From assembly GCA_902630065.1 (NCBI GenBank), contig CACOTF010000008.1, positions 1 to 45,290 on the forward strand: 45,290 bases of DNA, written 5' to 3'. This DNA is from an uncultured Pelagibacteraceae bacterium. Its GTDB lineage: Bacteria > Pseudomonadota > Alphaproteobacteria > Pelagibacterales > Pelagibacteraceae. The notes beneath the pieces are model-generated. The model did not search any database. It had not been told where the DNA came from and saw only the letters and a program-made list of their open reading frames with translations. The translations under genes were made by a program, and so were the position numbers. Below are positions 31,776 through 39,231 of the stretch, piece by piece; the first letter of the stretch is position 1; every line of letters starts with the position of its first letter.

Positions 31776-32950
31776 TTATTCTTAGATCTTTTTTTTGCAA
31801 TCAGCTGTGTTAATGAGTCTACCATTAAATCTGAGGCTTTAAAAATTTCACTGGGCTTAAATTCATGTGAAATATTTTTTTCTTCATTTGTTTTATCTTC
31901 AATGACTATACCTTCATCAGGGGAATTATTTTTAATATAAATTAGTATTAACCACTCATCATCAATTGTCTCGTCCCATTTTATAAAAATCTCTCCAGTT
32001 TCAAATCTTCTGTCTATGCATCTCAAGATAGACATATGTTTGGTTATATATCTTTTATTAAGTTGAAAAACTAAACTATTCGCACTTCTGTAAAAGCTTT
32101 CAAGTGCAAACTCAATTTTTTGCCTAGCTAAAGTATACTCCCTTTCTCTTTGAAGTAATTTTGCTCTATCGTCTCCTTCTTGTGTTTCTACACCTAGCGC
32201 CTCGACTCGTTCTCTTATTTTCTGATCTCTTATTTGTTGATATTTTAATTTTAGTTTTTCGATACGCTCTTGTAATCCTGAATAATCCTCTCTCTTTTCT
32301 CTTAACGCTAATTTTTCTAGTTGCTCTAGTTCTTTTACCTCTCTTATTCTAAACTTTTCTATTTGCTTTTCTAATTTTAATTCTTGTAAAAATTTCTTTT
32401 GTCTCTCCGCCTGCTCTTTTCTAAGTATAGCCTGTTCTTTTCTTAAGAATAATTTTATATCTTTTGCTCTTTCTCTTTCTAATTTTTGTTCTTGTTTTAA
32501 CTGGATTTCTTTTTCTTTTAAAAAAGCTAACTCATCTGCTTTATTTTGTTTCTCAATTTTGATTTTTTCCTTTTCTGCCTGTTCTATTTTCTCAAGTTTA
32601 ATTTGCCTTTTTTCCTCAGCTCTTATTTCTTTAAAACGAATTAAACTAAATTCTATACTTTGAAAAAATTTTTGTATTAATTTATCAATTGCTAATAAAT
32701 TAAAACTAAATTTGAAAGAAAACTTATTTTTTAAATCTTCCTCAAGTCTGACCGTTCTTGAAATAATACCCTTTTTAGTACTTGTCTTTAACTTAACTTT
32801 TTTTATCTTTTTTCTTCGATTTAATCTTTTTGTTGTTTTTTTTTTTAATTTTGGTCTTTTTTTCTTTATTTTTGACTTGGATTTATTTTTTGATTTTTTA
32901 AACTTTGTTTTTAAATCTTTTTTTTTAGGTTTTTTTTTCTTTTTTTTCAT
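31772..32950 (-). CDS. Lysine-rich coiled-coil protein, unknown
   Basis: I do not recognise this 392-residue protein. Residues 1-60 contain 37 Lys/Arg and begin with six consecutive lysines, resembling a histone H1-type tail. Residues about 105-275 form a long, highly charged predicted coiled coil (repeats of EKIEQAEKEKIKIEKQ type). The last 110 residues look globular (FETGEIFIKWDETIDDEWLI, then KPSEIFKASDLMVDSLTQLI). There is no signal peptide or membrane helix. A role in binding nucleic acid or acidic surfaces is plausible but only inferred from charge. The coding strand is almost all purine at the 5' end. It is convergent with the TPR gene and 29 bp downstream of cfa. Confidence 0.75.
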   Translation of the reverse strand: MKKKKKKPKKKDLKTKFKKSKNKSKSKIKKKRPKLKKKTTKRLNRRKKIKKVKLKTSTKKGIISRTVRLEEDLKNKFSFKFSFNLLAIDKLIQKFFQSIEFSLIRFKEIRAEEKRQIKLEKIEQAEKEKIKIEKQNKADELAFLKEKEIQLKQEQKLERERAKDIKLFLRKEQAILRKEQAERQKKFLQELKLEKQIEKFRIREVKELEQLEKLALREKREDYSGLQERIEKLKLKYQQIRDQKIRERVEALGVETQEGDDRAKLLQREREYTLARQKIEFALESFYRSANSLVFQLNKRYITKHMSILRCIDRRFETGEIFIKWDETIDDEWLILIYIKNNSPDEGIVIEDKTNEEKNISHEFKPSEIFKASDLMVDSLTQLIAKKRSKNN

Positions 32951-32979
32951 TTAAGAAATACAGCTTTATCAGCTAATTT

Positions 32980-34167
32980 TTAATAAATATAGTCTCTAGT
33001 ATTAGGAACAGATCTAATATCTTTAGTTAGCTGAAGTTGAAATACAACTTGATCTCCCCATTTAAAAGCCATTTCACAACTTGTAAGATAAAATTCCCAC
33101 ATCCTTAAAAATTTTTCATCAAACATTTCTAAAACTTCTTCTTTTTTTGATAAAAATCTTTCTTTCCAGTTTCTTAAAGTGTGGGCATAGTGCATCCTTA
33201 AAATCTCTATATCTGTAGCTATCAGTCCAGAATCCTCTATTGGCCTCGTAATTTCGCTCAAACTAGGGGTGTATCCGCCAGGAAATATGTATTTTGTTAT
33301 CCAAGGTTGTGGGTCTCTAGGTGGAAGATTTGATCCAATTGTATGTATCAAAGCTACTCCATCCTTTTTTAACATTTGAGACACTCTATTAAAATAGGTT
33401 TGATAGAATTTTTTTCCAACATGTTCAAACATTCCAACACTGACTATCCTATCAAATTTTTCATTCAATTGTCTGTAATCTATTAATTTAAATTCAACTT
33501 GATTATCTAAATTTAATTCTTTAGATTTTTCTTGACTATATTTTAATTGATTTTCTGAAAGTGTAATTCCAGTGACCGAAGCTTTTGTTTTTTTTGCAAT
33601 GTCAATTGCAAGTGTTCCCCAACCAGATCCAATATCTAAAACTTTTTGGTTAGGTTGTATATGAAGTTTTTTTATTATGTGATCAATTTTATTTTCTTGA
33701 GCAGTTTCCAAAGTATCATTCTCGTTTTTGAAGTATGCACATGAATATTGTCTTTTTTTATCAAGAAACAAATCATATAATTTTTCTGAAATATCATAAT
33801 GGTGTGCAACATTTTGTTTAGATTTAACAATTTTATTAAAACTTGTTAAATATTTTAAAGTTCCCTTTATTTTATTTAATGTCTTTCCATAAATATTAAT
33901 ATCTGCTCTTCCAATATTTTTAAAAGCTATATCAAGAAATTCCGTCAAGGTTCCGTTTTTTAATCTTAAAGAACCATTGGTATATGCTTCACCAAAATAT
34001 AAATCAGGATGAAACAGTAATTTTTGGTGCAAGCTTTTATCTAGTAATTGCAACTCTATTGGAGTTTCTTTCAAAGGTTTCCCTATTACATACCTATTAG
34101 AATTATAATCTATTAAGATAAAGCCATCTTCTTTGAACAAATCATTTAAAAAATTTATAAGTTTCAT
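32980..34167 (-). CDS. cfa: Cyclopropane-fatty-acyl-phospholipid synthase family methyltransferase
   Basis: A SAM-dependent enzyme that methylenates double bonds of phospholipid acyl chains at the membrane. In 395 residues there is an N-terminal lipid-binding region (LYFGEAYTNGSLRLKNGTL, 56-74), AHHYDISEKLYDLFLD (121-136), YSCAYF (141-146), SAM-binding VLDIGSGWGTLA (176-187) and GVALIHTIG further on. These match CFA synthases; related mycolic acid methyltransferases are less likely in this lineage. The start ATG shares one base with the stop of the upstream aldolase gene (TAATG), so the pair is coupled. Confidence 0.9.
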   Translation of the reverse strand: MKLINFLNDLFKEDGFILIDYNSNRYVIGKPLKETPIELQLLDKSLHQKLLFHPDLYFGEAYTNGSLRLKNGTLTEFLDIAFKNIGRADINIYGKTLNKIKGTLKYLTSFNKIVKSKQNVAHHYDISEKLYDLFLDKKRQYSCAYFKNENDTLETAQENKIDHIIKKLHIQPNQKVLDIGSGWGTLAIDIAKKTKASVTGITLSENQLKYSQEKSKELNLDNQVEFKLIDYRQLNEKFDRIVSVGMFEHVGKKFYQTYFNRVSQMLKKDGVALIHTIGSNLPPRDPQPWITKYIFPGGYTPSLSEITRPIEDSGLIATDIEILRMHYAHTLRNWKERFLSKKEEVLEMFDEKFLRMWEFYLTSCEMAFKWGDQVVFQLQLTKDIRSVPNTRDYIY

Positions 34168-35045
34168 TATGCTGCTTTTAAGTGATTAAAGTCAAAATCA
34201 AGTTTTTGAAGTTCATCAAAGAATATTTTTTTTTCATTTTCATTTAATAACTTCAATGGTGGAATTAAATTCTGATAGTCCTGATCAATTTGTGACATGA
34301 AGGTATGTAAACCTGAAATCAAATTAAATTTATCGAAAATACTTCTCACTAAACACAACTTTTCGTTTGAAGATTGATCTGATCCATTTTGAAATTTATC
34401 GTAAACATCTCTTGCCAAAATTGAAGTAACATTTGTTGTTGCTGTAATTATTCCAGAGCAACCTAATTCAAGCCCTTTTAACAATTTTGACTCTGAACCT
34501 GGCATTACTGAAAAATTATCTATTTTTAAATTTTCATACAAATTATAAGAACTGTCTTTTACCCCAACTATTTGACTTGGAAATTTTTTTACTAGTCCTT
34601 CAACACAATCAATACTAAATTTATATCCTGAGAGTTTTTCGAAGTTATATAAAATTATTTTACATTCATTAATTTCATCTATTATTCTTGAGTAAAAATT
34701 AATCACATCGTGATCGCTATACTTATAATAGGCAGGGGGCATAATTAAAAATTTATTAAACCCATTTGATTTGGCTATTTTTATCAAATTAATATTATCA
34801 ACAAGCGAATTAAGACCGGTTCCAATTATAAATTTATCCCTATAATTACTTTTTGGTAACAAATTGATTAATTGAATTTTTTCCGAAAGAGATATGAGTT
34901 GTGATTGTCCAGTACTTCCAAAAAAAACTACTCCATGGCAACCTTTGTCGATTAGATTTTCTGCATATTTAATCGTTTTTTCACTATTTAACGCCAGATT
35001 TTTATCTAATACTGACAATGTAGCTGCATATATTCCATTAATCAT
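34167..35045 (-). CDS. DapA/NAL-type class I aldolase, substrate unknown
   Basis: A 292-residue TIM-barrel protein of the dihydrodipicolinate synthase / N-acetylneuraminate lyase superfamily. The GSTGQ loop (43-47, normally GGTTGE), Tyr133 and the Schiff-base Lys163 (GVKDSS, 161-166) are all present. The loop after Tyr133 reads YNFEKLSG rather than the YNVPSRTG of DapA, so the Arg that binds the pyruvate/ASA carboxylate in true DapA is missing. I therefore do not call it dapA. It probably cleaves or forms a 2-keto acid adduct. It overlaps cfa by one base. Confidence 0.85.
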   Translation of the reverse strand: MINGIYAATLSVLDKNLALNSEKTIKYAENLIDKGCHGVVFFGSTGQSQLISLSEKIQLINLLPKSNYRDKFIIGTGLNSLVDNINLIKIAKSNGFNKFLIMPPAYYKYSDHDVINFYSRIIDEINECKIILYNFEKLSGYKFSIDCVEGLVKKFPSQIVGVKDSSYNLYENLKIDNFSVMPGSESKLLKGLELGCSGIITATTNVTSILARDVYDKFQNGSDQSSNEKLCLVRSIFDKFNLISGLHTFMSQIDQDYQNLIPPLKLLNENEKKIFFDELQKLDFDFNHLKAA

Positions 35046-35060
35046 AACTTAATTATATGA

Positions 35061-35072
35061 CTATAATTATAG
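35061..35072. promoter_or_regulatory. Symmetric -10 element between two divergent genes
   Basis: The 12-base perfect palindrome CTATAATTATAG contains TATAAT on the plus strand (35062-35067) and TATAAT on the minus strand (35071-35066). It lies in the 73-bp gap between the aldolase (minus, start 35045) and the GT9 gene (plus, start 35119). Predicted leaders would be about 15 nt and 45 nt. No good -35 hexamer is visible on either side. A bidirectional promoter is inferred. Confidence 0.4.
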
Positions 35073-35118
35073 AATAGATTTAAGAAAAAAATAATAAAAA
35101 AATATATTCTAAATACTT

Positions 35119-36054
35119 ATGAAAGTTTGTGTTTATCTTAGCTATATAGGTCTTGGAGCAAATTTGTTACATCTTAGTTATGTGCATCAGTTATCTGAAA
35201 AGTTTGGACCTATAACAGTTTTTACATTATGTAAGAATTTGTCGGATGCATTAGAGGATGATCCTAAAATTAAAGAAGTCATAGTAATAGATAAAAAATA
35301 TAATAAATTTAGAAATATATTTAGTTTTTCATCGGAATTAAAAAAATACAATTTTGATAAAATATTTATTTATTATCCAAGTCCTAGAATATTCATCGCT
35401 TGTAAGTTAGCTGGAATAAAAGATATTTATCACTATCCTTTATTTAAAAAGAAAAATCTTCATTTAATCAACGCAGCACAAAATTTTACTGCGAATGTAT
35501 TAAATATAGAGAAATGTCAAACATATACAAAATTTCACATAAAGAAAAATAAACTGAAAGAAGTATCAACTTATTTTGATAAATCTAAATTTAACATTGT
35601 AATAGGAGCTGGATCTTCAGGTCCAACAACAAAATGGGGCACTGATAATTACTCAAATCTAATAAATGAGTTAAATAAACTAAATAAATTTAAATTTTTT
35701 ATTTTGTGTGGTCCTAATGAAAAATTAATTGCTCAAGAAATAATGGATAAAGTTGAAGGAGATAATATTACAGATCTTAGTAACAAAAATATCTCAGAAG
35801 TAATACCTTTTATAGCTTCTGCAGATATGTATGTGGGGAATGATTCATTTGGTTCACATATTTCATCACAATCTGGCAAACCAAGCCTTATAATTTTACT
35901 AGACTCTCCAAAAGCATATACGGATTATACTCCTAATCATATTAGAATTATTCCTGAAGGATATAATATTAATAATATTACACATGGAAGTGAAATTGAT
36001 CCAAATTTAATTAAGGTCGAACAAGTGTACAAATCAATACTAAGTTATACTTAA
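35119..36054 (+). CDS. Glycosyltransferase family 9 (heptosyltransferase-like)
   Basis: A 311-residue GT-B protein of the ADP-heptose:LPS heptosyltransferase family, expected to act in envelope polysaccharide or LPS core synthesis. The N-terminal domain begins VCVYLSYIGLGANLLHLSYV. The C-terminal nucleotide-sugar domain has FNIVIGAGSSGPTTKWG (about 158-174), FILCGPNEK and the family-typical ADMYVGNDSFGSHISSQSGKP (about 236-256). GNDSGxxH is the usual motif; here it is GNDSFGSH, with one extra residue before the Gly. The sugar substrate is not determined. The stop overlaps that of the convergent J-domain gene by four bases. Confidence 0.85.
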   Translation: MKVCVYLSYIGLGANLLHLSYVHQLSEKFGPITVFTLCKNLSDALEDDPKIKEVIVIDKKYNKFRNIFSFSSELKKYNFDKIFIYYPSPRIFIACKLAGIKDIYHYPLFKKKNLHLINAAQNFTANVLNIEKCQTYTKFHIKKNKLKEVSTYFDKSKFNIVIGAGSSGPTTKWGTDNYSNLINELNKLNKFKFFILCGPNEKLIAQEIMDKVEGDNITDLSNKNISEVIPFIASADMYVGNDSFGSHISSQSGKPSLIILLDSPKAYTDYTPNHIRIIPEGYNINNITHGSEIDPNLIKVEQVYKSILSYT

Positions 36055-36560
36055 ACAACCGATTTTAAGACTGTGTCTTTGGCTTGGTTCACTAAAGTAG
36101 CAATATTATTTAATTCTGGACTTCTATCTGGATGAATTTTTTTCATAATTTTTTTATAAGAATTCATCACTTCATCTTTTGTATATTTTTTTTTGGGGTC
36201 TAAATTTAAAATTCTATATGCTTCATCTAAACTCATATTCTGAGATGACATATTTTGATTAAATTGATTAAAATTAAATCTGCCAGAATTTTTTAAAACT
36301 CTAAAAAGCCCCCATAATCTAAATAGCTGAAATAAAGAAATGCCAGCTTTTGTTTTAATTAAAGGCAAAATAGCCAACATAAATGGTAAGGAAAATATAT
36401 ATCTTCCTGCATATGCCATTATTACCGCTAACAATATTGAAGAAATTATAATAAATGTCCTTACAAATTTTGATATTTTTTTTGTTGAAGTTTTGGCAAA
36501 CCAATTGAGTAAAATATAAAGAATTATAAAGATAATTAGTATTGCAAAAAAAATATTCAT
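36051..36560 (-). CDS. Membrane-anchored J-domain protein (Tim14/DjlC-like)
   Basis: A 169-residue protein with two or three N-terminal hydrophobic helices (about 2-20, 34-50, 56-68), a linker rich in Asn/Gln/Ser (95-110) and a C-terminal J domain (about 110-169) with HPD at 143-145. The J domain lies at the very C-terminus and lacks helix IV, as in mitochondrial Tim14/Pam18 and its alphaproteobacterial relatives. It probably recruits DnaK to the membrane. It is divergent from the oligopeptidase gene (17 bp between starts). Confidence 0.85.
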   Translation of the reverse strand: MNIFFAILIIFIILYILLNWFAKTSTKKISKFVRTFIIISSILLAVIMAYAGRYIFSLPFMLAILPLIKTKAGISLFQLFRLWGLFRVLKNSGRFNFNQFNQNMSSQNMSLDEAYRILNLDPKKKYTKDEVMNSYKKIMKKIHPDRSPELNNIATLVNQAKDTVLKSVV

Positions 36561-36577
36561 AAATTAATTAAATTTAA

Positions 36578-38665
36578 ATGAAAATACCACAGCTTAAAAA
36601 AAAACCAGAATTAAAATCTTGTCACAACGTAACTTGGGAAGACAATTATAGTTGGATACATCAGGAAAATATACTCGAAGTATTGAAAGATAGTTCAAAA
36701 TTATTACCAGAGGTGAGAAAATATCTTGAAGATGAAAATGATTATTTTAGTCATCAAATGTCAGATACTAAAGAAATTCAAAAAGTTTTATTCGATGAGA
36801 TTAAAGGAAGAATTAAACTTGATGACGAGTCTCTTCCGTTTAAGGATTTAAGATATAGTTACTGGACAAAAACAACAACAAAAGGAAATTATTCTATAAA
36901 GTTAAGAAAAAAAATTGATTCTGAAGAAATAGAAGAAATTTGGAATGGTGATTTAGAAAAAGAAAAACTTAAAACAGAATATTTTGGGCTTGGAGACTTA
37001 GAAGTTAGCTATAATGATAAATTACTTGCTTATTCATTAGATTTAAAAGGATCTGAATATTATACCATACATATAAGAGATATTAAAAGTCGAGAACAAG
37101 TTACTGAAAAAATTGAAAATACTAGTGGTGGAATAACATTTAGCTTAGATGACAAATATATTTTTTACTCAAAACTTGATGACAATCACAGACCGAGAGA
37201 AATTTACAGGCATGAAATTGGAACTCCTACTATTAAAGATATTCTTATTTTTAAAGAAGAAAGTGAAGCATTTACTGTAGGAATAGGTCTTAGCTCTGAT
37301 GAAAAGTATTTTTTTATTACTTCATCTGATCATAATACCTCGGAGCAGTATTATTTTAAAGCAGATGAAATAATTCCTAACCCAAAAATAATAGATAAAA
37401 GAAAAAGAGGGATAATATATTCTGTTAATTCATGGAATGGTAATTTTTACAAACATACAAATGAAGATGCGGAGGATTTTAAGATTGAAAAAACAAATGA
37501 TTTAGAAAAAAAGGAATGGGAAACATTTATACCTGCACGTGAAGAGGTTTTAATTGGTGGATTAATTTTCTTAAATAATTGGATTATAAGATCTGAAACT
37601 TCTAATGCATTATCTAAGTTAATATTAAGAAATCCAAAAAATAATGAAGAAGAAGAAATATTTTTTTCAGAAGAAAAAGTTATAGTACCCGGTGTTTCGT
37701 TAACCCAAAGAAATAGAAATACTGATACCGTTTATTTATCATATTCATCACCAAAAACTCCTGGAAGGACTTACCTATACAATCTTAAAACAAAGGAGAA
37801 AAAATTAGTTAAAGAACAAGAGATTCCTAGTGGCCATAATTCTGATGACTACATAGTTGAAAGATTAGAGTGTACCTCTCATGACGGAAGAATGGTTCCT
37901 ATAACTATAACAAGACATAAAAAAACTAAATTAGATGGATCTGCAAAATTATTATTATATGGGTATGGATCTTACGGTAGTTCTATGTCACCAAGTTTTT
38001 CTTCAACAAGAATAAGTTTAATAGAGCGAGATATTATTTGGGTAACTTCTCATATTAGAGGCGGTATGGAAAAAGGAATGAAATGGTGGAAAGAAGGAAA
38101 ATTATTAAACAAGAAAAATACATTTGAAGATTACATTGCTTCTGCAAATTTTTTAATTGAAAAAAAGTTTACGTCTAAAGGTAATATTATTGGAATGGGT
38201 GGATCTGCTGGAGGTCTTTTAATGGGAGCCGTTGTTAACCAAGCGCCTGATTTGTTTTTGGGTATTGTTATGGCTGTTCCTTTCGTTGACTCGTTGACCA
38301 CGAACTTAGACCATTCATTACCATTAACAGTCGGCGAATTTGATGAATTTGGAAATGCTAAAGATAAAAAAGAACACTTTGATTACATATTTTCATATGC
38401 ACCTTATAACAATATTAAAAAGATGGATTACCCAAACATTTTGATAACAACAAGTCTAAGTGATAACAGGGTATTATTTGATGAGCCAGCAAAATTTACT
38501 GCAAAATTAAGGGATTACAAAACGGATAACAATTTACTTTTATTAAAAACAGAAATGAATGCAGGTCATGGAGGAAAATCTGGAAGAGATGGAGCAATTG
38601 AGGAGATTGCAGTTGACTACGCGTTCGCTTTGAAAATAGCTGGAAAATTAAACACTCAATCTTGA
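36578..38665 (+). CDS. ptrB: Oligopeptidase B (S9 prolyl oligopeptidase family)
   Basis: A serine peptidase that cleaves short peptides, usually after basic residues. In 695 residues an N-terminal segment and seven-bladed propeller occupy about 1-410 and the alpha/beta hydrolase about 415-690. The nucleophile is Ser543 in GMGGSAGGLLMG, the acid is Asp629 in SDNRVLFDEPAKF and the base is His664 in NAGHGGKSGR. The segment GYGSYGSSMSPSFSSTRISL and LTVGEFDEFGN match protease II. Length is standard. Its stop codon lies inside the -35 element of the hsp20 promoter. Confidence 0.92.
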   Translation: MKIPQLKKKPELKSCHNVTWEDNYSWIHQENILEVLKDSSKLLPEVRKYLEDENDYFSHQMSDTKEIQKVLFDEIKGRIKLDDESLPFKDLRYSYWTKTTTKGNYSIKLRKKIDSEEIEEIWNGDLEKEKLKTEYFGLGDLEVSYNDKLLAYSLDLKGSEYYTIHIRDIKSREQVTEKIENTSGGITFSLDDKYIFYSKLDDNHRPREIYRHEIGTPTIKDILIFKEESEAFTVGIGLSSDEKYFFITSSDHNTSEQYYFKADEIIPNPKIIDKRKRGIIYSVNSWNGNFYKHTNEDAEDFKIEKTNDLEKKEWETFIPAREEVLIGGLIFLNNWIIRSETSNALSKLILRNPKNNEEEEIFFSEEKVIVPGVSLTQRNRNTDTVYLSYSSPKTPGRTYLYNLKTKEKKLVKEQEIPSGHNSDDYIVERLECTSHDGRMVPITITRHKKTKLDGSAKLLLYGYGSYGSSMSPSFSSTRISLIERDIIWVTSHIRGGMEKGMKWWKEGKLLNKKNTFEDYIASANFLIEKKFTSKGNIIGMGGSAGGLLMGAVVNQAPDLFLGIVMAVPFVDSLTTNLDHSLPLTVGEFDEFGNAKDKKEHFDYIFSYAPYNNIKKMDYPNILITTSLSDNRVLFDEPAKFTAKLRDYKTDNNLLLLKTEMNAGHGGKSGRDGAIEEIAVDYAFALKIAGKLNTQS

Positions 38666-38688
38666 AATATCAAAATTAATTACCATAT
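38661..38688 (+). promoter_or_regulatory. Heat-shock (RpoH type) promoter of hsp20
   Basis: CTTGAA at 38661-38666, 16 bp, then CCATAT at 38683-38688 (CATATA one base on gives a 17-bp spacer). This is the same architecture as the element before groES. The -35 box overlaps the TGA stop of ptrB (38663-38665), so the promoter is partly inside the upstream gene. A start near 38695 gives a leader of about 57 nt, which contains two hairpins. Confidence 0.6.
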
Positions 38689-38696
38689 AAATACTG

Positions 38697-38755
38697 TTAG
38701 TCGCCTAATGGGGCTAGCAATAAATAAACTTGCTTAATTAAAGGAGGATAATATG
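38697..38755 (+). promoter_or_regulatory. Candidate ROSE-like RNA thermometer in the hsp20 leader
   Basis: Two hairpins can be drawn. Hairpin 1 (38697-38717): TTAG/CTAG plus CC/GG and one further C-G pair, with single bulged bases and loop TAATG. Hairpin 2 (38729-38746): CTTGCTT pairs with AAGGAG, as C-G, U-A, U-G, bulged G38732, C-G, U-A, U-A, with a five-base loop AATTA. This covers the Shine-Dalgarno AGGAGG (38742-38747) just before the ATG at 38753. The UUGCU-opposite-AGGA arrangement with a bulged G is the hallmark of ROSE elements before small heat-shock genes in rhizobia and ibpA in enterobacteria. Seen by eye only; no folding energy was calculated. Confidence 0.55.
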
Positions 38756-39199
38756 ACAAGTAAGGATCTATCAATTTTCAACTCACTTCGGCCTTTCTCT
38801 ATTGGTTTTGACGATATGTTTGACCAATTCGAAAGCATGTTGGGCAATGGTGGTTTAAGTATGCAATCAAACTACCCGCCTTACAACATAAGAAGAACTG
38901 GCAAAGATAACTACTCAATTGAAGTTGCTTTAGCTGGTTTTAGCAAAAAAGATGTTGAGGTAGAGTTTGAAGATAATCTATTAACTGTAAGAACTAAACA
39001 AGTTGATAGAAGTGAAAACAAAAACCACGATGGAGAGATAATCCATAAAGGTATATCGCAAAGACAATTTGCGAGATCATTTACAATTGCTGATGATGTA
39101 AAAGTGAATGGTGCAGAGTTAAAAGATGGTCTTTTAACAATTGCTTGTGAAAGGATTATCCCGGAACATAAAAAAAAGAAACTTATTGAAATTAAATAA
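38753..39199 (+). CDS. ibpA: Small heat-shock protein Hsp20/IbpA
   Basis: An ATP-independent chaperone that binds aggregating proteins. In 148 residues the N-terminal arm RPFSIGFDDMFDQFE (17-31) matches class A alphaproteobacterial sHsps. The alpha-crystallin domain is about 44-135 (NIRRTGKDNYSIEVALAGF, LKDGLLTIACER), and the C-terminal I-x-I-type motif is LIEIK at the very end. Shine-Dalgarno AGGAGG is 5 bp before the ATG and can be masked in the leader hairpin. A GC-rich hairpin follows 8 bp after the stop. Confidence 0.95.
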   Translation: MTSKDLSIFNSLRPFSIGFDDMFDQFESMLGNGGLSMQSNYPPYNIRRTGKDNYSIEVALAGFSKKDVEVEFEDNLLTVRTKQVDRSENKNHDGEIIHKGISQRQFARSFTIADDVKVNGAELKDGLLTIACERIIPEHKKKKLIEIK

Positions 39200-39207
39200 G
39201 TACCTTG

Positions 39208-39230
39208 CTTGTGGGGCTAGTCCCCACAAG
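39208..39230. terminator. GC-rich hairpin between hsp20 and the convergent lipoprotein gene
   Basis: Perfect 9-bp inverted repeat CTTGTGGGG / CCCCACAAG with the five-base loop CTAGT. It begins 8 bp after the hsp20 stop and ends one base before the stop of the convergent lipoprotein gene. There is no T-tract on either side, so it is not a standard intrinsic terminator. It may act as a transcript-end stabiliser or a shared stop for both genes. The word TGGGGCTAG within it is also found in the hsp20 leader. Confidence 0.6.
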
Positions 39231-39231
39231 A

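Noticed and set aside
32712..32954. An 80-residue plus-strand frame rich in Phe/Leu opposite the lysine-rich gene
   Set aside because: It is the complement of lysine codon runs (AAA/AAG read as TTT/CTT); it has no ribosome site and is a shadow frame.
34167..35045. Calling this gene dapA (dihydrodipicolinate synthase)
   Set aside because: The YNVPSRTG segment of DapA is replaced by YNFEKLSG, removing the diagnostic Arg; only superfamily membership is supported.
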